Of a stretch of 64,000 nt of DNA, positions 23,181-33,606 are shown piece by piece. The stretch's first letter is position 1, and every line of letters starts with the position of its first letter. Under the pieces are notes generated by a model, which was given only the letters and a program-made list of their open reading frames with translations, was not told where the DNA came from and did no database searches. Source of the DNA: Gnetum montanum (lineage: Eukaryota > Streptophyta > Gnetopsida > Gnetales > Gnetaceae); assembly GCA_015680685.1 (NCBI GenBank), contig MNCI01036589.1:433295-497294 (forward strand), read 5' to 3'. The position numbers were made by a program, and so were the translations under genes.

Positions 23181-23763
23181 CAAATCCTAGTTGAATTTTG
23201 AAATTCACGACAAGAATGATATTACAAACATCCTTTCATATTAAATTTTGCAATACATTTAGTCACATGCTACCGAAAAGGGCATGTGCTAGCACATTCC
23301 TCTATTAGATGATATCCCCACCAAAAACTATTTGAAAAAGAAAAATAAAAACAATTTTTTGCATGAATTCCATAAAGAAGTTTTTCATAGTAACTACATG
23401 AAAAGAACAACTAGAAAATATTTACAGTGATACTTTACTACAATAATTTAATGTGCCATAATTACAAACATTCCTATTGTTGTAATAATATTAATATTTC
23501 TAACGAATAATAGAAGTATGCAATTGTACACAGTTACACTTAAAAAATCTCCTCTGAGTAACACTAAAAGCGGTTTTAAAATTGAAAAAAAAAACATAAA
23601 CACAAGTAAACTAACTGAAAATATGCAATGTTTGTACAGTTTGTGTCCAGGACAGTAATGGCTCTGAGTTCAAAATTCTTCATAAGAAACTATTCTCTAC
23701 TATAGCTCATTTTTGGTCTTCTATTTTAAAAAGGAATATTCACTCAAATAAGTTAACTAATAC

Positions 23764-23811
23764 CTGATAATCAGTAAACTTCCATTCTAGCCAAGCTTTA
23801 ACCTCAGCTAC
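23764..23811 (-). pseudogene. RAD17: RAD17-like exon 3
   Basis: 48 bp, phase 0, VAEVKAWLEWKFTDYQ, continuing the '..KKK-VEEVK.W' block of the family. Acceptor GGTTAG| and donor CAG|GTATTA are both consensus. Short, so supported mainly by its position and phase. Confidence 0.65.
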
Positions 23812-24010
23812 CTAACCAAAACAGGTAAGGCACTTAGCATTGTATAAACTTTTATGTATTAAAAACATGCTATAAAAAGGATAAAATGTTTCATAATTAT
23901 TATAGACAATTATATTGCATGCAAAAAATAGGACATGAAGAACACTTCCAAAATTCATTAAAATGCTCACTAGTAATGCCAGAGTCTATAGGTTAATAAG
24001 CATTAGAAAC

Positions 24011-24119
24011 CTTTTTTTTTTGTTCACTGCAAGCTCTGTCAATGTCCTTGGCTCATATTTGTCAACCCACAATCCAACTTTAGTGTTTGAAGAATCTTTT
24101 TGTGCTCCATTCCTCCTTT
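24011..24119 (-). pseudogene. RAD17: RAD17-like exon 2 (WVDKYEP)
   Basis: Encodes LWVDKYEPRTLTELAVNKKK, the conserved block just before the ATPase of RAD17/RFC1-type loaders. Acceptor TTCGTAG| at 24120-24121; donor AAAAG|GTTTC at 24010. A run of ten A near the end is one base too long for the phase-0 exon 3, so the homopolymer has probably gained a base (mutation or sequencing error). Confidence 0.8.
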
Positions 24120-24251
24120 CTACGAAGTTAGAGTGAACTCATTAATCAAAGGCTCATATTTGTCAACCCACAATCCAACTTTAGTGTTTGAAGAATATTT
24201 TTGTGCTTCATTCCTCCTTTCTACGAAGTTAGAGTGAACTCATTAATCAAA
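24050..24251 (-). repeat. 101-bp tandem duplication over exon 2 acceptor
   Basis: GGCTCATATTTGTCAACCCA recurs at 24050 and 24151; two 101-bp units differ at about two bases. The unit contains the first 70 bp of exon 2 and about 30 bp of the intron end, so it duplicates the acceptor and the WVDKYEP coding block. Confidence 0.93.
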
Positions 24252-26898
24252 GGCTTAACATAAAAAGTGTTGGACTTTCATAAAACATCATCCCGAGATC
24301 ATCAGTTTAAAAATTCAAAACATTTTGTAAATGGATAATGAAATAGAATTATCTATAAAATAAATTCCCTAGGCTCTTTTTGGAAGAGGGTTTATGATAG
24401 TCATACATAAGGATTTAAGGATAAAATTAGTTAGTAGTTCAAATATACATGAGTTTTCTATCATACGTGGCCAAGCTGGTGAAGTTAAATTCTCTTGACC
24501 TTTGGGATCAAACGAAGTAGCTTCTAAAAAAGTGTCCAGAATAAATGTAGGCCAATCCTTCAGAAATGAACCAAACAAACAAAGTAAAAAAAAATGTCAT
24601 GTAATTTCACACTAACTTGTCCCTGCCATATCATTTTAGAATCCTTGTCAGCATTGAGAGAAACACTTATAGAATGAACTGTTTATTGCTTCTTCGAATA
24701 CCAAGAGAATTGAAAATTTGAAATATCTATAAACAAAAACCCAGTTAACATTGCATTCTAGGGTGTTGGAGAATTATATTCACCGAAAGATAGAAAAATG
24801 GTTATAAAATTAGTATTTGACATTTTTTTTCATAACAAATACCCATGTTAAATGTTATATCAAAAAATTTAATGCTTCTAAACAAGAGAATCTAGGTTTA
24901 GGAGTGTATACTTCTTGGAAGCAATAACTCATGTCTATAACACTTAGAAAGAAAAGGGAACTTGGCTGCCAATTGATCCCAGAAAAATGAAACTTAATAT
25001 ATGCAATTTGACAAAAATATAATAAACATGGAAAAAGGGATTGATGTTTCATCATTGCCACTTCTCACAAGCAGTTGGCCGCTATCTCAATGCAGTCACT
25101 AAGTTACCATCATCATTGATTTAAAAACCTGCTACGCCATCAAAGCAATGCTACAACTCGTGTATGCTTAGGCATTCAAAAAGACAGTGGTCAATAATCT
25201 CCACCTCCATCAAGATTCCATAAGGGAACAATGAAATTTATTGTGAAGCGTAGGGTAAGCATTATTTAACTGAGAACAACTAGTATTTCCCCACATAATT
25301 TGGTCTCTTGTAATACTAATATTCTCACTAAACCAAAATTTTAGTGCCTCAAAATTCCTCCAGGTAGAAGATAACAAAAGTATAGGCCATATACATATCA
25401 TGTTAGCTCATGTGATTTAAGTTGACAGGTAGTACATCATGTCATCTGTTTCTTCAATTCCTTCACAATGGTACCTTCAAAGGTAATGATTTTCCTTTGT
25501 GAGATAAATTCAGAGCTACATAAAGATTAAGGGCTCTAAGTTTCTATTGTAATACTTCCCTGATGTTTTTCATATAATATCATAACAAGTTAGAGCAAAA
25601 GGTTCTGCAAGCTGGGGCTTCTTTAGTCACTGAATATCTTTATTAAATTCCTTTTCCTATCATATTGATTCCTAAATTAAATTTTTGCCTTACTATTCCA
25701 ATTGGATTATTGGAGCTGTAGAAGAAATTTCAGAGGCTTGTGAAAAACATTATTTCTAATCATCCCAAGTTGGCTGTAAGGGTTTAGGGAAGTTGCATAT
25801 GATTTCAAGAAAAATGTTTTGCCCACCTATATTCAGTAGCTGGCTCACACAATCCAGCTACACTGGAAAACTTTCGACCTAGGTTTTCATGTTCATTTTG
25901 CCCAGATAGAGTGCTTTAGTTTTACAAAGAAAGATTTTTTATACCCTCACTAGAAGTTGTTTATTACTTTACTATGGATAGACTGCCAGTGCAAACATGA
26001 CTGCACATGGGATATCAAAAAACCATTACATTTGATTTGACATTTATATGTTTTCTTAAGTGAATACGTATCTTTTCTTGGGTAAATGTGCAAGGTCTTT
26101 GTTTTCTTTAAGACAAGGTATAGAGTTTTCACATTTCCCTGCTTCTACTCACCAAGAGTACAAATACAGCATTGTAAATGAAGGTGTAGCTAATGGACTC
26201 AGTCCAACATTTTATCTTATCCTTTAATAGGTGAGCAAACAAATAGTTGATGAATGCATGTATGCATAATAGCCAAGTTTGTTAAGCTTTACATGCCCTT
26301 ATATTGTTTGTTACAAGTCTATGTGATACACCATACTGAAATACATTGCAGACATGTTTATTTTTTTTCTTTTGTATTTCTCTAAAAAAATCAAGTTTTC
26401 ACAACCCTTCTACAATTGATGATGGAAGATTGAAAATCAAGTCTTGAAGATCTACTACTCGTAAACCTATTTGATTAAAAAAATTGGAATTCAATGTTTC
26501 AGTTATGATATGTCATAAACAACAAAAGACAAATTCAAGCAAGTAGGAAGACACATTGAGATATAAAGAAAATACAATAGAAATGATGAGAAAAAAGATA
26601 AAATGTATAGTTCTATGATTCAATGTCATTCCCTTAGTCATATCAATTTGGGTGACCTGTTAGGACAAGTAGATGATTCGATGATGGTTATATAGCCAGC
26701 AATCTACCTAACATCATCCAAAAGATGTAGGTTTACCATACCCCAGGTGGCACATATGGACTTTAACCTTGAACCTAATGTTTAGATACTGAACAATCTT
26801 AAATTCTTATTTGGTCTTCTGACCAATAATTTAATTCTACAATTCAAAAGTGTGAAATCAAATATGGTCCAAAAAATTTCAAAGTTAACAATCATTTT
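24252..26898. other. RAD17-like intron 1, unrecognised part
   Basis: AT-rich sequence with no convincing exon or repeat boundary. Small open frames at 24369-24578, 24855-25061 and 25210-25401 show no family signature. Confidence 0.4.
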
Positions 26899-26916
26899 GA
26901 AACTAAAACATAAATG

Positions 26917-27500
26917 CCAAGACCTGGTTTGCAGATGGGAAATTTCCTTACTTGGTGTTAGGTGTGAATTTTAAGGCACCTACCTAGGACATTAACACTT
27001 ATGTCAGGAAGCGATCATTATAGCTGCACCTGGAAAAAGGGCACCATCTGCCTCTGGAAGAACAACAGTAGCGTGCTATTGAGCTAAAGAGTCTAAATGA
27101 TTCACATTGCTTTCTTAAGGTTGAGAAGGATAGGATGTGGTTGGACATGCTCCACATTGAATTGAAGAAATTTTTCGCTGGCTCATTTTTACCTTTTCCT
27201 GCATGATGTGCTATAGATTTTGTTGTATAAGTAAGAGGATTAGTAAGGAGTTTATGGGTTTTAAGGGCATTTCTAGTTTTTTGGGTGACCTTTTTGCTGA
27301 CAGGGGGTTAGCCCAGCTGTTATGGGTTTTTTGTTTGCCTTGTTATATTTAGTTCTGTTTCAAGGCTGCTTTCTAACCTCTTATGGGTGTTTTTGGTGCC
27401 CCCTTTCACTGATTTGGTGAGCTCCTCGCTCACTCTTTGATGTACATTTTTTCTGTTAATGCTATCCTAACCTTTTTTTTTCATTTAAAAAATAAAGAAA
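26917..27500 (+). mobile_element. 5'-truncated LINE or retroposon in intron 1
   Basis: GAAACTAAAACATAAATG is at 26899-26916 and at 27501-27518, an 18-bp direct repeat (22 bp with one mismatch). The insert ends in an A-rich tail (TTTAAAAAATAAAGAAA) and its last 100 bases resemble the 3' end of the large L1 (TGTACA..TTTTTCTGTTAAT, then CTAACCTTT). That is what a 5'-truncated LINE insertion leaves. A short open stretch including VEKDRMWLDMLHIELKKFF (about 27120) is not assigned. Opposite in direction to the RAD17-like gene. Confidence 0.75.
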
Positions 27501-27708
27501 GAAACTAAAACATAAATGTCAAATATAGGGAAAAAATATCCACATGTTCATATAGGAACTCTTATCCGTGCATTATGAGGAAACAATATGAAAATGATTA
27601 CATAGAAATGATATTAAAAATTAACTTAACCTGTGTAAATACCACAGAAAGAAAATAATCCCATCATATATTCATTTTTGTAGCAAGAAAAATTCACCTC
27701 ATTTATAC

Positions 27709-27892
27709 CAAGGCCAGCTGTTACTAGGTCAATGCTAGGAACAAAGCATCCTTTAGCATCCCTACACTTCTTCAATTTACTATCCACCAAATCTGACCTA
27801 TCAGCTACAATAGCTGCTCTGCCATTATCATTTACTCCACCTTCCTCATCTGAAGAAGATATCACAATGCACCTATATGACTGCTTTCCCAT
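27709..27892 (-). pseudogene. RAD17: RAD17-like exon 1
   Basis: The ATG at 27892 opens MGKQSYRCIVISSSDEEGG, an N-terminus with an acidic-serine patch as in plant RAD17 proteins. 61 codons without a stop end in CTTG|GTATAAATG, a donor giving phase 1. The single G joins the AA of exon 2 to form a Glu codon, which supports direct splicing over 3.6 kb. An alternative donor (GAG|GTGAAT, about 27696) would give phase 0 and not fit exon 2. Confidence 0.6.
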
Positions 27893-28213
27893 CCATCCAA
27901 TTTGGAAAGTTGAATTTTTGACATTTCAATGCTTTTTGTTTTACACCATTAATCTTGCAAAAGGATGTATATCATTTTCAAATTGTATTTTCATGTTGTA
28001 TCTACATGTAAGAAAGAACATCAAATTTAAGTTTCCAAACACTCCAATTTTTTCATAGCCAAAAAGAGAATGGGAACCAAAATACCAAATATAGTACTCC
28101 AATGCAATGAGTTGAGTTTTATGTTGTTTCTAAACATCATATTTGACGGTAATTATTATTGATGCTTATCATAAGGAATAATGTTGCATATCAATGGCAA
28201 ATGATAGAACAGC
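27893..28213 (-). other. Upstream region of RAD17-like exon 1
   Basis: Would contain the 5' untranslated region and promoter of the RAD17-like gene. No clear core promoter element could be assigned. Confidence 0.3.
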
Positions 28214-28643
28214 ACTAACTTGCTGGCTGTTGATATTTTTACCTTCAATAACTAACTCACTGGCTGTTGACAATAATTGGGGGGAGCTATTAAGGTGAGC
28301 TTCAAGTTGGAGAAGAAAAATTAAAACCAAAACCTTAACAAAGCCCAATGTTGCAAGATGACCCCCCCAGTCACCTGCAACAAGAGATAAGCTTATTGCA
28401 CCCTTGGGACAACAGCTAAAAAAGGAGACCAATACAACTAACTCACAGAGAAACCATTTAGAAAAAGGTAATATTATTGATAAAGCCTAGTTCTCGACAT
28501 TGAAGTTGAACAATACTAGCAATAGAGAATTTCATACCATAGTCAAATTTATTGTAACAATAAATAGAACCCATAACTAACTTGCTGGCTGTTGACAATA
28601 ATTTTGAATAGCAAAATGAATGTAACAATAAATAGAACCCATA
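28214..28643. repeat. Dispersed short direct repeats
   Basis: ACTAACTTGCTGGCTGTTGA occurs at 28214 and 28576, with a variant at 28251; the last two continue with CAATAATT. TGTAACAATAAATAGAACCC occurs at 28553 and 28621. The overlapping copies suggest repeated local duplication. No coding signal. Confidence 0.8.
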
Positions 28644-28852
28644 GAGAGAGGAAGGAGGAAAAGCAACCCCTTAGCCCTGAAGATCATAGAGACCTAAGAG
28701 AAGGCAGGTGTATTGTTGAAATTTGCTATATATTATGTCAACACAGGTTGTTCCTTATGAACAACTGCTATTTGGTGAACTGGCACAATTGTCATTGCCA
28801 GAGTTGATGAGGGTGTAAGACAGACAAACTTATTATTCGTCGACATACATTT

Positions 28853-28904
28853 AAGATGGCAATGTGAGCTAAAATATAAAGATGGCAATGTGAGCTAAAA
28901 TATA
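28853..28904. repeat. 26-bp tandem duplication
   Basis: AAGATGGCAATGTGAGCTAA is repeated at 28853 and 28879, an exact 26-bp period. Confidence 0.93.
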
Positions 28905-29504
28905 AATCAACGTAAATTTAGGCTTAAGTAAAAAGAACAAAAGGTGATAGATTGGCTAAATCAAAAAGTAGGCTACATTCAAAGAAGGCTGCCAATTCAA
29001 AATTCATTCTACTTTAGCTTTGTATTTATACAGCAAAATTTCCTTGCAGAAAATTTTGTCAATTAAACAAGTATTGTACAAGAGAAATGACAAAAGAGAA
29101 AATAATGCATCCTCATCTTTAACAAAGATAACTTAGAATATTTTAAATTATGATTTTGACTTTGGTATATGTCTTCTATCATATCTAAGAAAAATATATA
29201 TAATTTCAACCTTAATTGGCTCTCTCTGGTTTTCAAAAACATAAAATGGCCCTTCAAAAGGATTTGTTTCCAATATTGAGTTATTTTGCAAAAACGATCA
29301 TGTAATAAAAGTTACTTTTGCAAAAATTTTGGAAAGAAAAATGAAGAATCAAGGATAATAAAATATGTGAATACAAGAAGGACGTGTCATGCAAACCATT
29401 GGAAGGTCCGAGGTCATATGACAAATTACTAGGTATTTCACTCTTTATGTAAAGGTTAGGTTTTTATTTTAGGTTATTGTGCTACTCTTGACTTAGTAAT
29501 ATGT
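28905..29504. other. Intergenic before element B
   Basis: AT-rich, no supported gene. Its last five bases before the LTR (29505-29509, CTAAT) are the target duplication of element B. Confidence 0.5.
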
Positions 29505-29509
29505 CTAAT

Positions 29510-30297
29510 TGATGAGCTACGATATCGCGTCCACCCCCACGATATCACGTACACAATATCGCGACCCCACCATAACATCTATAAATAAGAGGCGGCTTTC
29601 CCTATTTTAGGCACTTAGACTTAGACTCTTAGCTAAACTATAGCAATTTTACCATTCCAGAGTTAGAATAATTTCCATGTGCCCGCAGTAGAATTCTTAA
29701 AGTGAATGAATTTTTATTCGAGCAAATTGTACCTGAGCACATATTTGTATACGGCAATAAAGACGAACTTTCTGATAAAATTTGCAGCATGTGAACTAAG
29801 CTAAATAAGAATTAATTATTGATTAAATGTTTAAATGCTTTCTTAGATAATTAATCTCTCTCAACCCTTGACACTCCTAGTTAAGTGCACTCAATACGAC
29901 CGCTTCGAGCATGTGTGTAACGCTTGGTAACCCAATAACGAGTAGCGTTTTGTAATCCTAGCAACGTTGCACTGGTTTAGAGTGTGTACGGCAAGTGTGA
30001 ATGGATATTGGTGCTAGGACAATTAGAACTTAGTTAATGAAAGTTAGTCACTTAGTTCTCTTCACCCTTCCCTATTAGAATAAGACTTTAAAAAGATAAA
30101 AGATATAAAAATCATGTACCTCAAGCTTACTTAACCATACAACTGTAACAATACAAGTAATTTTGGGAAGACAACGATTGACTAACCTTAAGTATTCCAT
30201 AAGGCACGTAAGCACTTAGTCCTTGAAGTTCGACCAGATCACGCGTGAGACACTCATATTCGTATGGTTGAGTGTAGGGGTACCTCGCCACTCATCA
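29510..30297 (+). repeat. Element B 5' LTR
   Basis: 788 bp from TGATGAG to CTCATCA, perfectly inverted 7-bp ends. Contains GATATC repeats at 29520-29562, TATAAATA at 29580-29587, and the family U5 end GTGTAGGGGTACC. Confidence 0.92.
29580..29587 (+). promoter_or_regulatory. Element B TATA box
   Basis: TATAAATA followed by AGAGGCGGC, conserved at the same place in the other LTRs of this family (38699, 41339; TATAAATA alone in D at 56533). Confidence 0.75.
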
Positions 30298-30298
30298 T

Positions 30299-30317
30299 TG
30301 GCATCATTGCCGGGGAC
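30299..30317 (+). promoter_or_regulatory. Element B primer-binding site (tRNA-Asp)
   Basis: TGGCATCATTGCCGGGGAC, one base after the LTR. It differs at two positions from the complement of the plant tRNA-Asp 3' end (TGGCGCCGTTGCCGGGG), the primer used by Athila-type elements. Copy C preserves the GCGCC part. Confidence 0.85.
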
Positions 30318-30442
30318 TTAGTTGTTTGTGCGCTATGTAGAACATAGGATATCATTTATATCGTTGGGAAGCTAGAACGAACCCTTAGGATTAATCAAGA
30401 AAAAATAAGACAACAGTAAAGAGCACACAGAGCAAGACAAAA

Positions 30443-32330
30443 ATGTCTTCTTCTTTGCACAAAAGCACTTCACCGCCTAGGAATAACACAAGAGACAATC
30501 GGTGGCACAACACACGTAATGAAGATCTGCCAGTTCCTCAACAGTTCTGTGTGGTATATACTCATCATGATGAGTATATACCTAACTTTACCTTTATCCT
30601 CCATCAAGATGAAAAACTGCGTTGGAGAGACTTGGAGGGTAACATAGTGTTGCCTCCAGACTGAGCAGTCCCCAACATGCTCCTTCGTGCTCTTGCACGA
30701 GTAGGCATGTCACATCTATATGCAAAATACGTTGCATGTGATTATGACACAAGGGATTACCATCCCACAAAAGCACAACATCAAAGGGACTTGCGATAGG
30801 AGAGATACTATACATCGTTAAAGGGCAAAGGACCCCATAACGTCCTACACGTTTTAATTGAAATTGGAGATGGTGAACCAGTTCCACCAGGTTCCCCATC
30901 AAATGATGTTCCTCCTCCCAACGATGGTGAGGAGGTGGTGTATTAGAACCTTCACTCGACAATTCATAACCCTAGTTCTGATCCCCACGAACACCAAGTG
31001 TTCAATGAGGGAACACAAACACATGATAAGGATGGGCAATCTGATCGTAATCACGATCGGGGCCGAGACCACCGAAGAGAAGGTAGAAAACATCGTCATG
31101 GCGATGGTTCTCCTTCTTCTTCACCTTCATCACCACATTCACCCTCTCCTTCTATATTAGGATGCAATCATAAGGAACCTAATCGTGAGGATAAGGGTAA
31201 ACAGAGTGAGAAACCTCGACGGGAGAGTCGAGAACGAGGATGAGGACACTCTAGGGAATCATGGCATAGAAGAAGGGAGAGTAGGGAACCATAGATGCTA
31301 TGAACGAAATGACCACGAAAAACCCCTACTTGCAACCCAAAGCATGTTAGACATCACGAAGGTCGTAAGAATACCCACAAGGCACCAAAAATATAGTAGG
31401 ATCAAGAGACTAGACATGAATAACATCCCATGATTTGAGGGGGGATACAATGTTGATCCTCAGAACCACTTACAAGAATTTCATGATGCATGTGCCTTGC
31501 AGAACATCGAGAACAAGTGGAAAAAATTAAAGTTGTTCCCAAGGACACTAATGAAAGAAGCGGAAAGCTAGTACCAGTCCTTAGAACTAAAATCCATTCG
31601 AAGGTGGAGTACGATGCTAGAACTATTTGATGACAAGTATCAAAAGTACTCCCAAGTGTCCAACCTACTAAAGCAAATCCAAGGATCAAAGCAAGGAAAT
31701 CACAAACCCTTGGATGCTACCATGGGTCATTATTATGCACTGTTACATCGTTGCCCAAGCCATGGTTACGCACAGCAAGATCAACTATGTCATCTTGTAG
31801 ATGGACTTAGGCATGAAACCAGGAGAACCCTTGGAACATATACCCAAGGAAGATTATCAAAGCTTAGGTCTCATCAGGTTCATAGATTATTGGAGCAAGT
31901 ATCCAAGGAAGAAGGAGAGCTACGTAAGAGAGAAAGTGCAGAAGAATACAACCGCAATCCTTCCCTCCGAAAAAGGGGAGTGAGATTCTGTGAGGAGGAG
32001 GATGAGTCACCACTTGAAGAGATGCTGAATAAGAAAACCTTTTAGCTTCAAAAATTAATAACAAAAGTGTCGGAAAAGGTAGATCAAATGTGGGACTCAT
32101 TGGATAGTAGATTTGAAACTGTTCTTAAAATCATAGAGGAGTCTAAGGAGCGAAGTAGTGACTATGATAAAAAGAAAAAGAGGGATTTGGACCATGCACA
32201 TAACAAAGGTAAGGGTAAAATGGCTATCACCAAAGAGGTTGTGGATTCTAATACGAACAATAATGGTGGATGTGAAATATGCTAATATGATCATCCTAAG
32301 GGATGTTGCCCAATAATCTCACATCTACAA
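30443..32330 (+). pseudogene. Element B gag, several stops
   Basis: Starts at the ATG at 30443 (MSSSLHKSTSPPRN), shared with copies C and D. A conserved N-terminal block, YIPNFTFILHQDEKLRWRDLEGN, is followed by a stop at 30662 where copy C has CGA. A long Ser/Arg/His-rich low-complexity stretch lies at about 31000-31300. The gag core follows: KKLKLFPRTLMKEAES, IRRWSTMLELFDDKY, and YYALLHRCPSHGYAQQDQL (31494-31797). A coiled, charged region runs to 32040, then CEIC-xYDHPKGCCP (32271-32312), a C-x2-C-x3-H-x4-C knuckle split by a stop. It would assemble the particle and bind RNA. Confidence 0.85.
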
Positions 32331-32799
32331 GAGTCTAGGGTGTATGCACTCAACCCAAGACTTAACAAACGGCAAGCACCCCGCTGGTTACCTTATCCCC
32401 AAGGTAACCCAAGGTAGTTCCACCAACCTTTAACGTATTATCCAAGTGGAACTCTGCCACAACCTATTGATTAACACCAATAGTGGCAATACTCGCAGTC
32501 ATGGGGGATGCCACCATCGAGGCAACAATACCCTTACCGACAATCGGATCCATATGGCTATTACATGCAGTAGCCAATCTCTCCACGTGACTCTGTTGGT
32601 CACGTGACCCCACAACGTCACTACCAAGCTTAGGAGTATTATAAGACTCCTCCTCCTGGGAGAGACAACCCACAGACATACCATCCTTTGAATCCATCTG
32701 CAACTCTCGCACTGATAGCTCCATTATCACCCGCTCCAGCAATGCAAGGGGTACTCCCCACTCAACCACAGCAACCCAATGTCATGAGGGCTATGAATC

Positions 32800-33480
32800 T
32801 CCACCCGTAGTTAGTTCTGACAACCTTATGCAGAAAAGATCTTTCTTCAAAACCAACAATCCAACCAAGCCCTCACCATCACAAGTAGTTGAACATCTAA
32901 ATGCCTCCCTATCAAATAAGGCTTCAGGGCCTCCTTTAATCCCAAAATCGAGCTTAACGCACACGGTTATGTTAACACATGCCATTACTAATTGGATTAA
33001 GGTGGGACACCTTCCTAGGAAATTCTCTGATCTTGAAAGTCCTCTAATTTATCTCCAAGTCACTAGGAATGAACCATGTAAAGCTCTTCTGGACTCAGGT
33101 TTCAGAGTCAAATTAATATCACAAGAGATGTATAAAGCCTAGAACCTGCCTCCATTAAGGAAGAGTAACATTCGACTAGAGCTAGCTGACCAGTCCATCA
33201 CTGTCCCCTTGGGACTGGTGGAGACATCGTTACCACTGTATGTGGGTGGTCGTATCCAGCTAATTTCCTAGTGATACAAGTAAACAATGGTAAGGGGTAC
33301 TTCCCAATAATAATGGGGAGAGCATAGCTGAGTACTATAGATGAACACCTAGGAATCTGTGAACTTTCCCTGGAAATATCCAAGAAGAATACTTTTGGAA
33401 ATATTGAGAAGAAGAAAGTTCCATGCATCGCATACAGTGACACAAGGTGCTATTGCATGCAACGAGCATGGGTTATGCAA
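32800..33480 (+). pseudogene. Element B protease and linker
   Basis: FFKTNNPTKPSPSQVVEHL begins a proline-rich linker. TNWIKVGHLPRKFSDLESPLIY leads into the protease, with the catalytic loop ALLDSGFRVKLIS at about 33085-33122; Asp-Ser-Gly is intact, and copy C has SEV where B has FRV. A stop follows at 33140 and more after 33260. It would process Gag-Pol. Confidence 0.75.
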
Positions 33481-33606
33481 AGTTTAGCATTTCCTACATG
33501 TAATCAGTGTGCACAAGACATTAATATACAAAAGTGCCTGTATGCAGCAACCACACAACAAGAAGACACCCAGTGGCTAATGGTTGATCCATAGAGTAAC
33601 TCACCA

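Larger units (their letters stand above)
16873..23208 (-). mobile_element. Full-length L1 LINE in RAD17-like intron 3
   Basis: GACAAGAATGAT occurs at 16861-16872 and again at 23209-23220, a 12-bp target duplication. The inner side at 16873 is a run of T, which is the poly-A tail read from the minus strand. The insert is 6,336 bp, normal for a complete plant L1. Order from 23208 down: ORF1 with a CCHC knuckle, then endonuclease, reverse transcriptase and a zinc-binding tail. It points the same way as the host gene and is markedly richer in GC than the flanks. Without it the intron would be about 0.6 kb. Coding frames have many stops, so the copy is dead. Confidence 0.92.
14175..27892 (-). pseudogene. 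RAD17: RAD17-like checkpoint clamp loader, decayed multi-exon gene
   Basis: Seven exons on the minus strand (E1 27892-27709, E2 24119-24011, E3 23811-23764, E4 16822-16766, E5 15217-15116, E6 14999-14682, E7 14603-14175) join in matching phase. They give the order expected for RAD17, the AAA+ subunit that with RFC2-5 loads the 9-1-1 clamp at damaged DNA in the nucleus: LWVDKYEP...ELAVNKKK, P-loop, FEWDTPVSTLW, Walker B ILVIDDMPV, SSGGDIRNAINSLQF (sensor/lid), then LSIFHCLGKFLHNKR. The C-terminal exons are not seen. Damage: P-loop glycines to Arg, a donor GT to AT, three stops in E6, a 29-bp duplication in E7, one extra A in E2, and a 101-bp duplication over the E2 acceptor. It is a duplicate with introns, not a processed copy. 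Whether a functional copy exists elsewhere cannot be told here. Confidence 0.85.

Noticed and set aside
28169-28432. 87-codon minus-strand open frame as an upstream RAD17 exon
   Set aside because: No family motif, and exon 1 with its ATG lies downstream at 27892.
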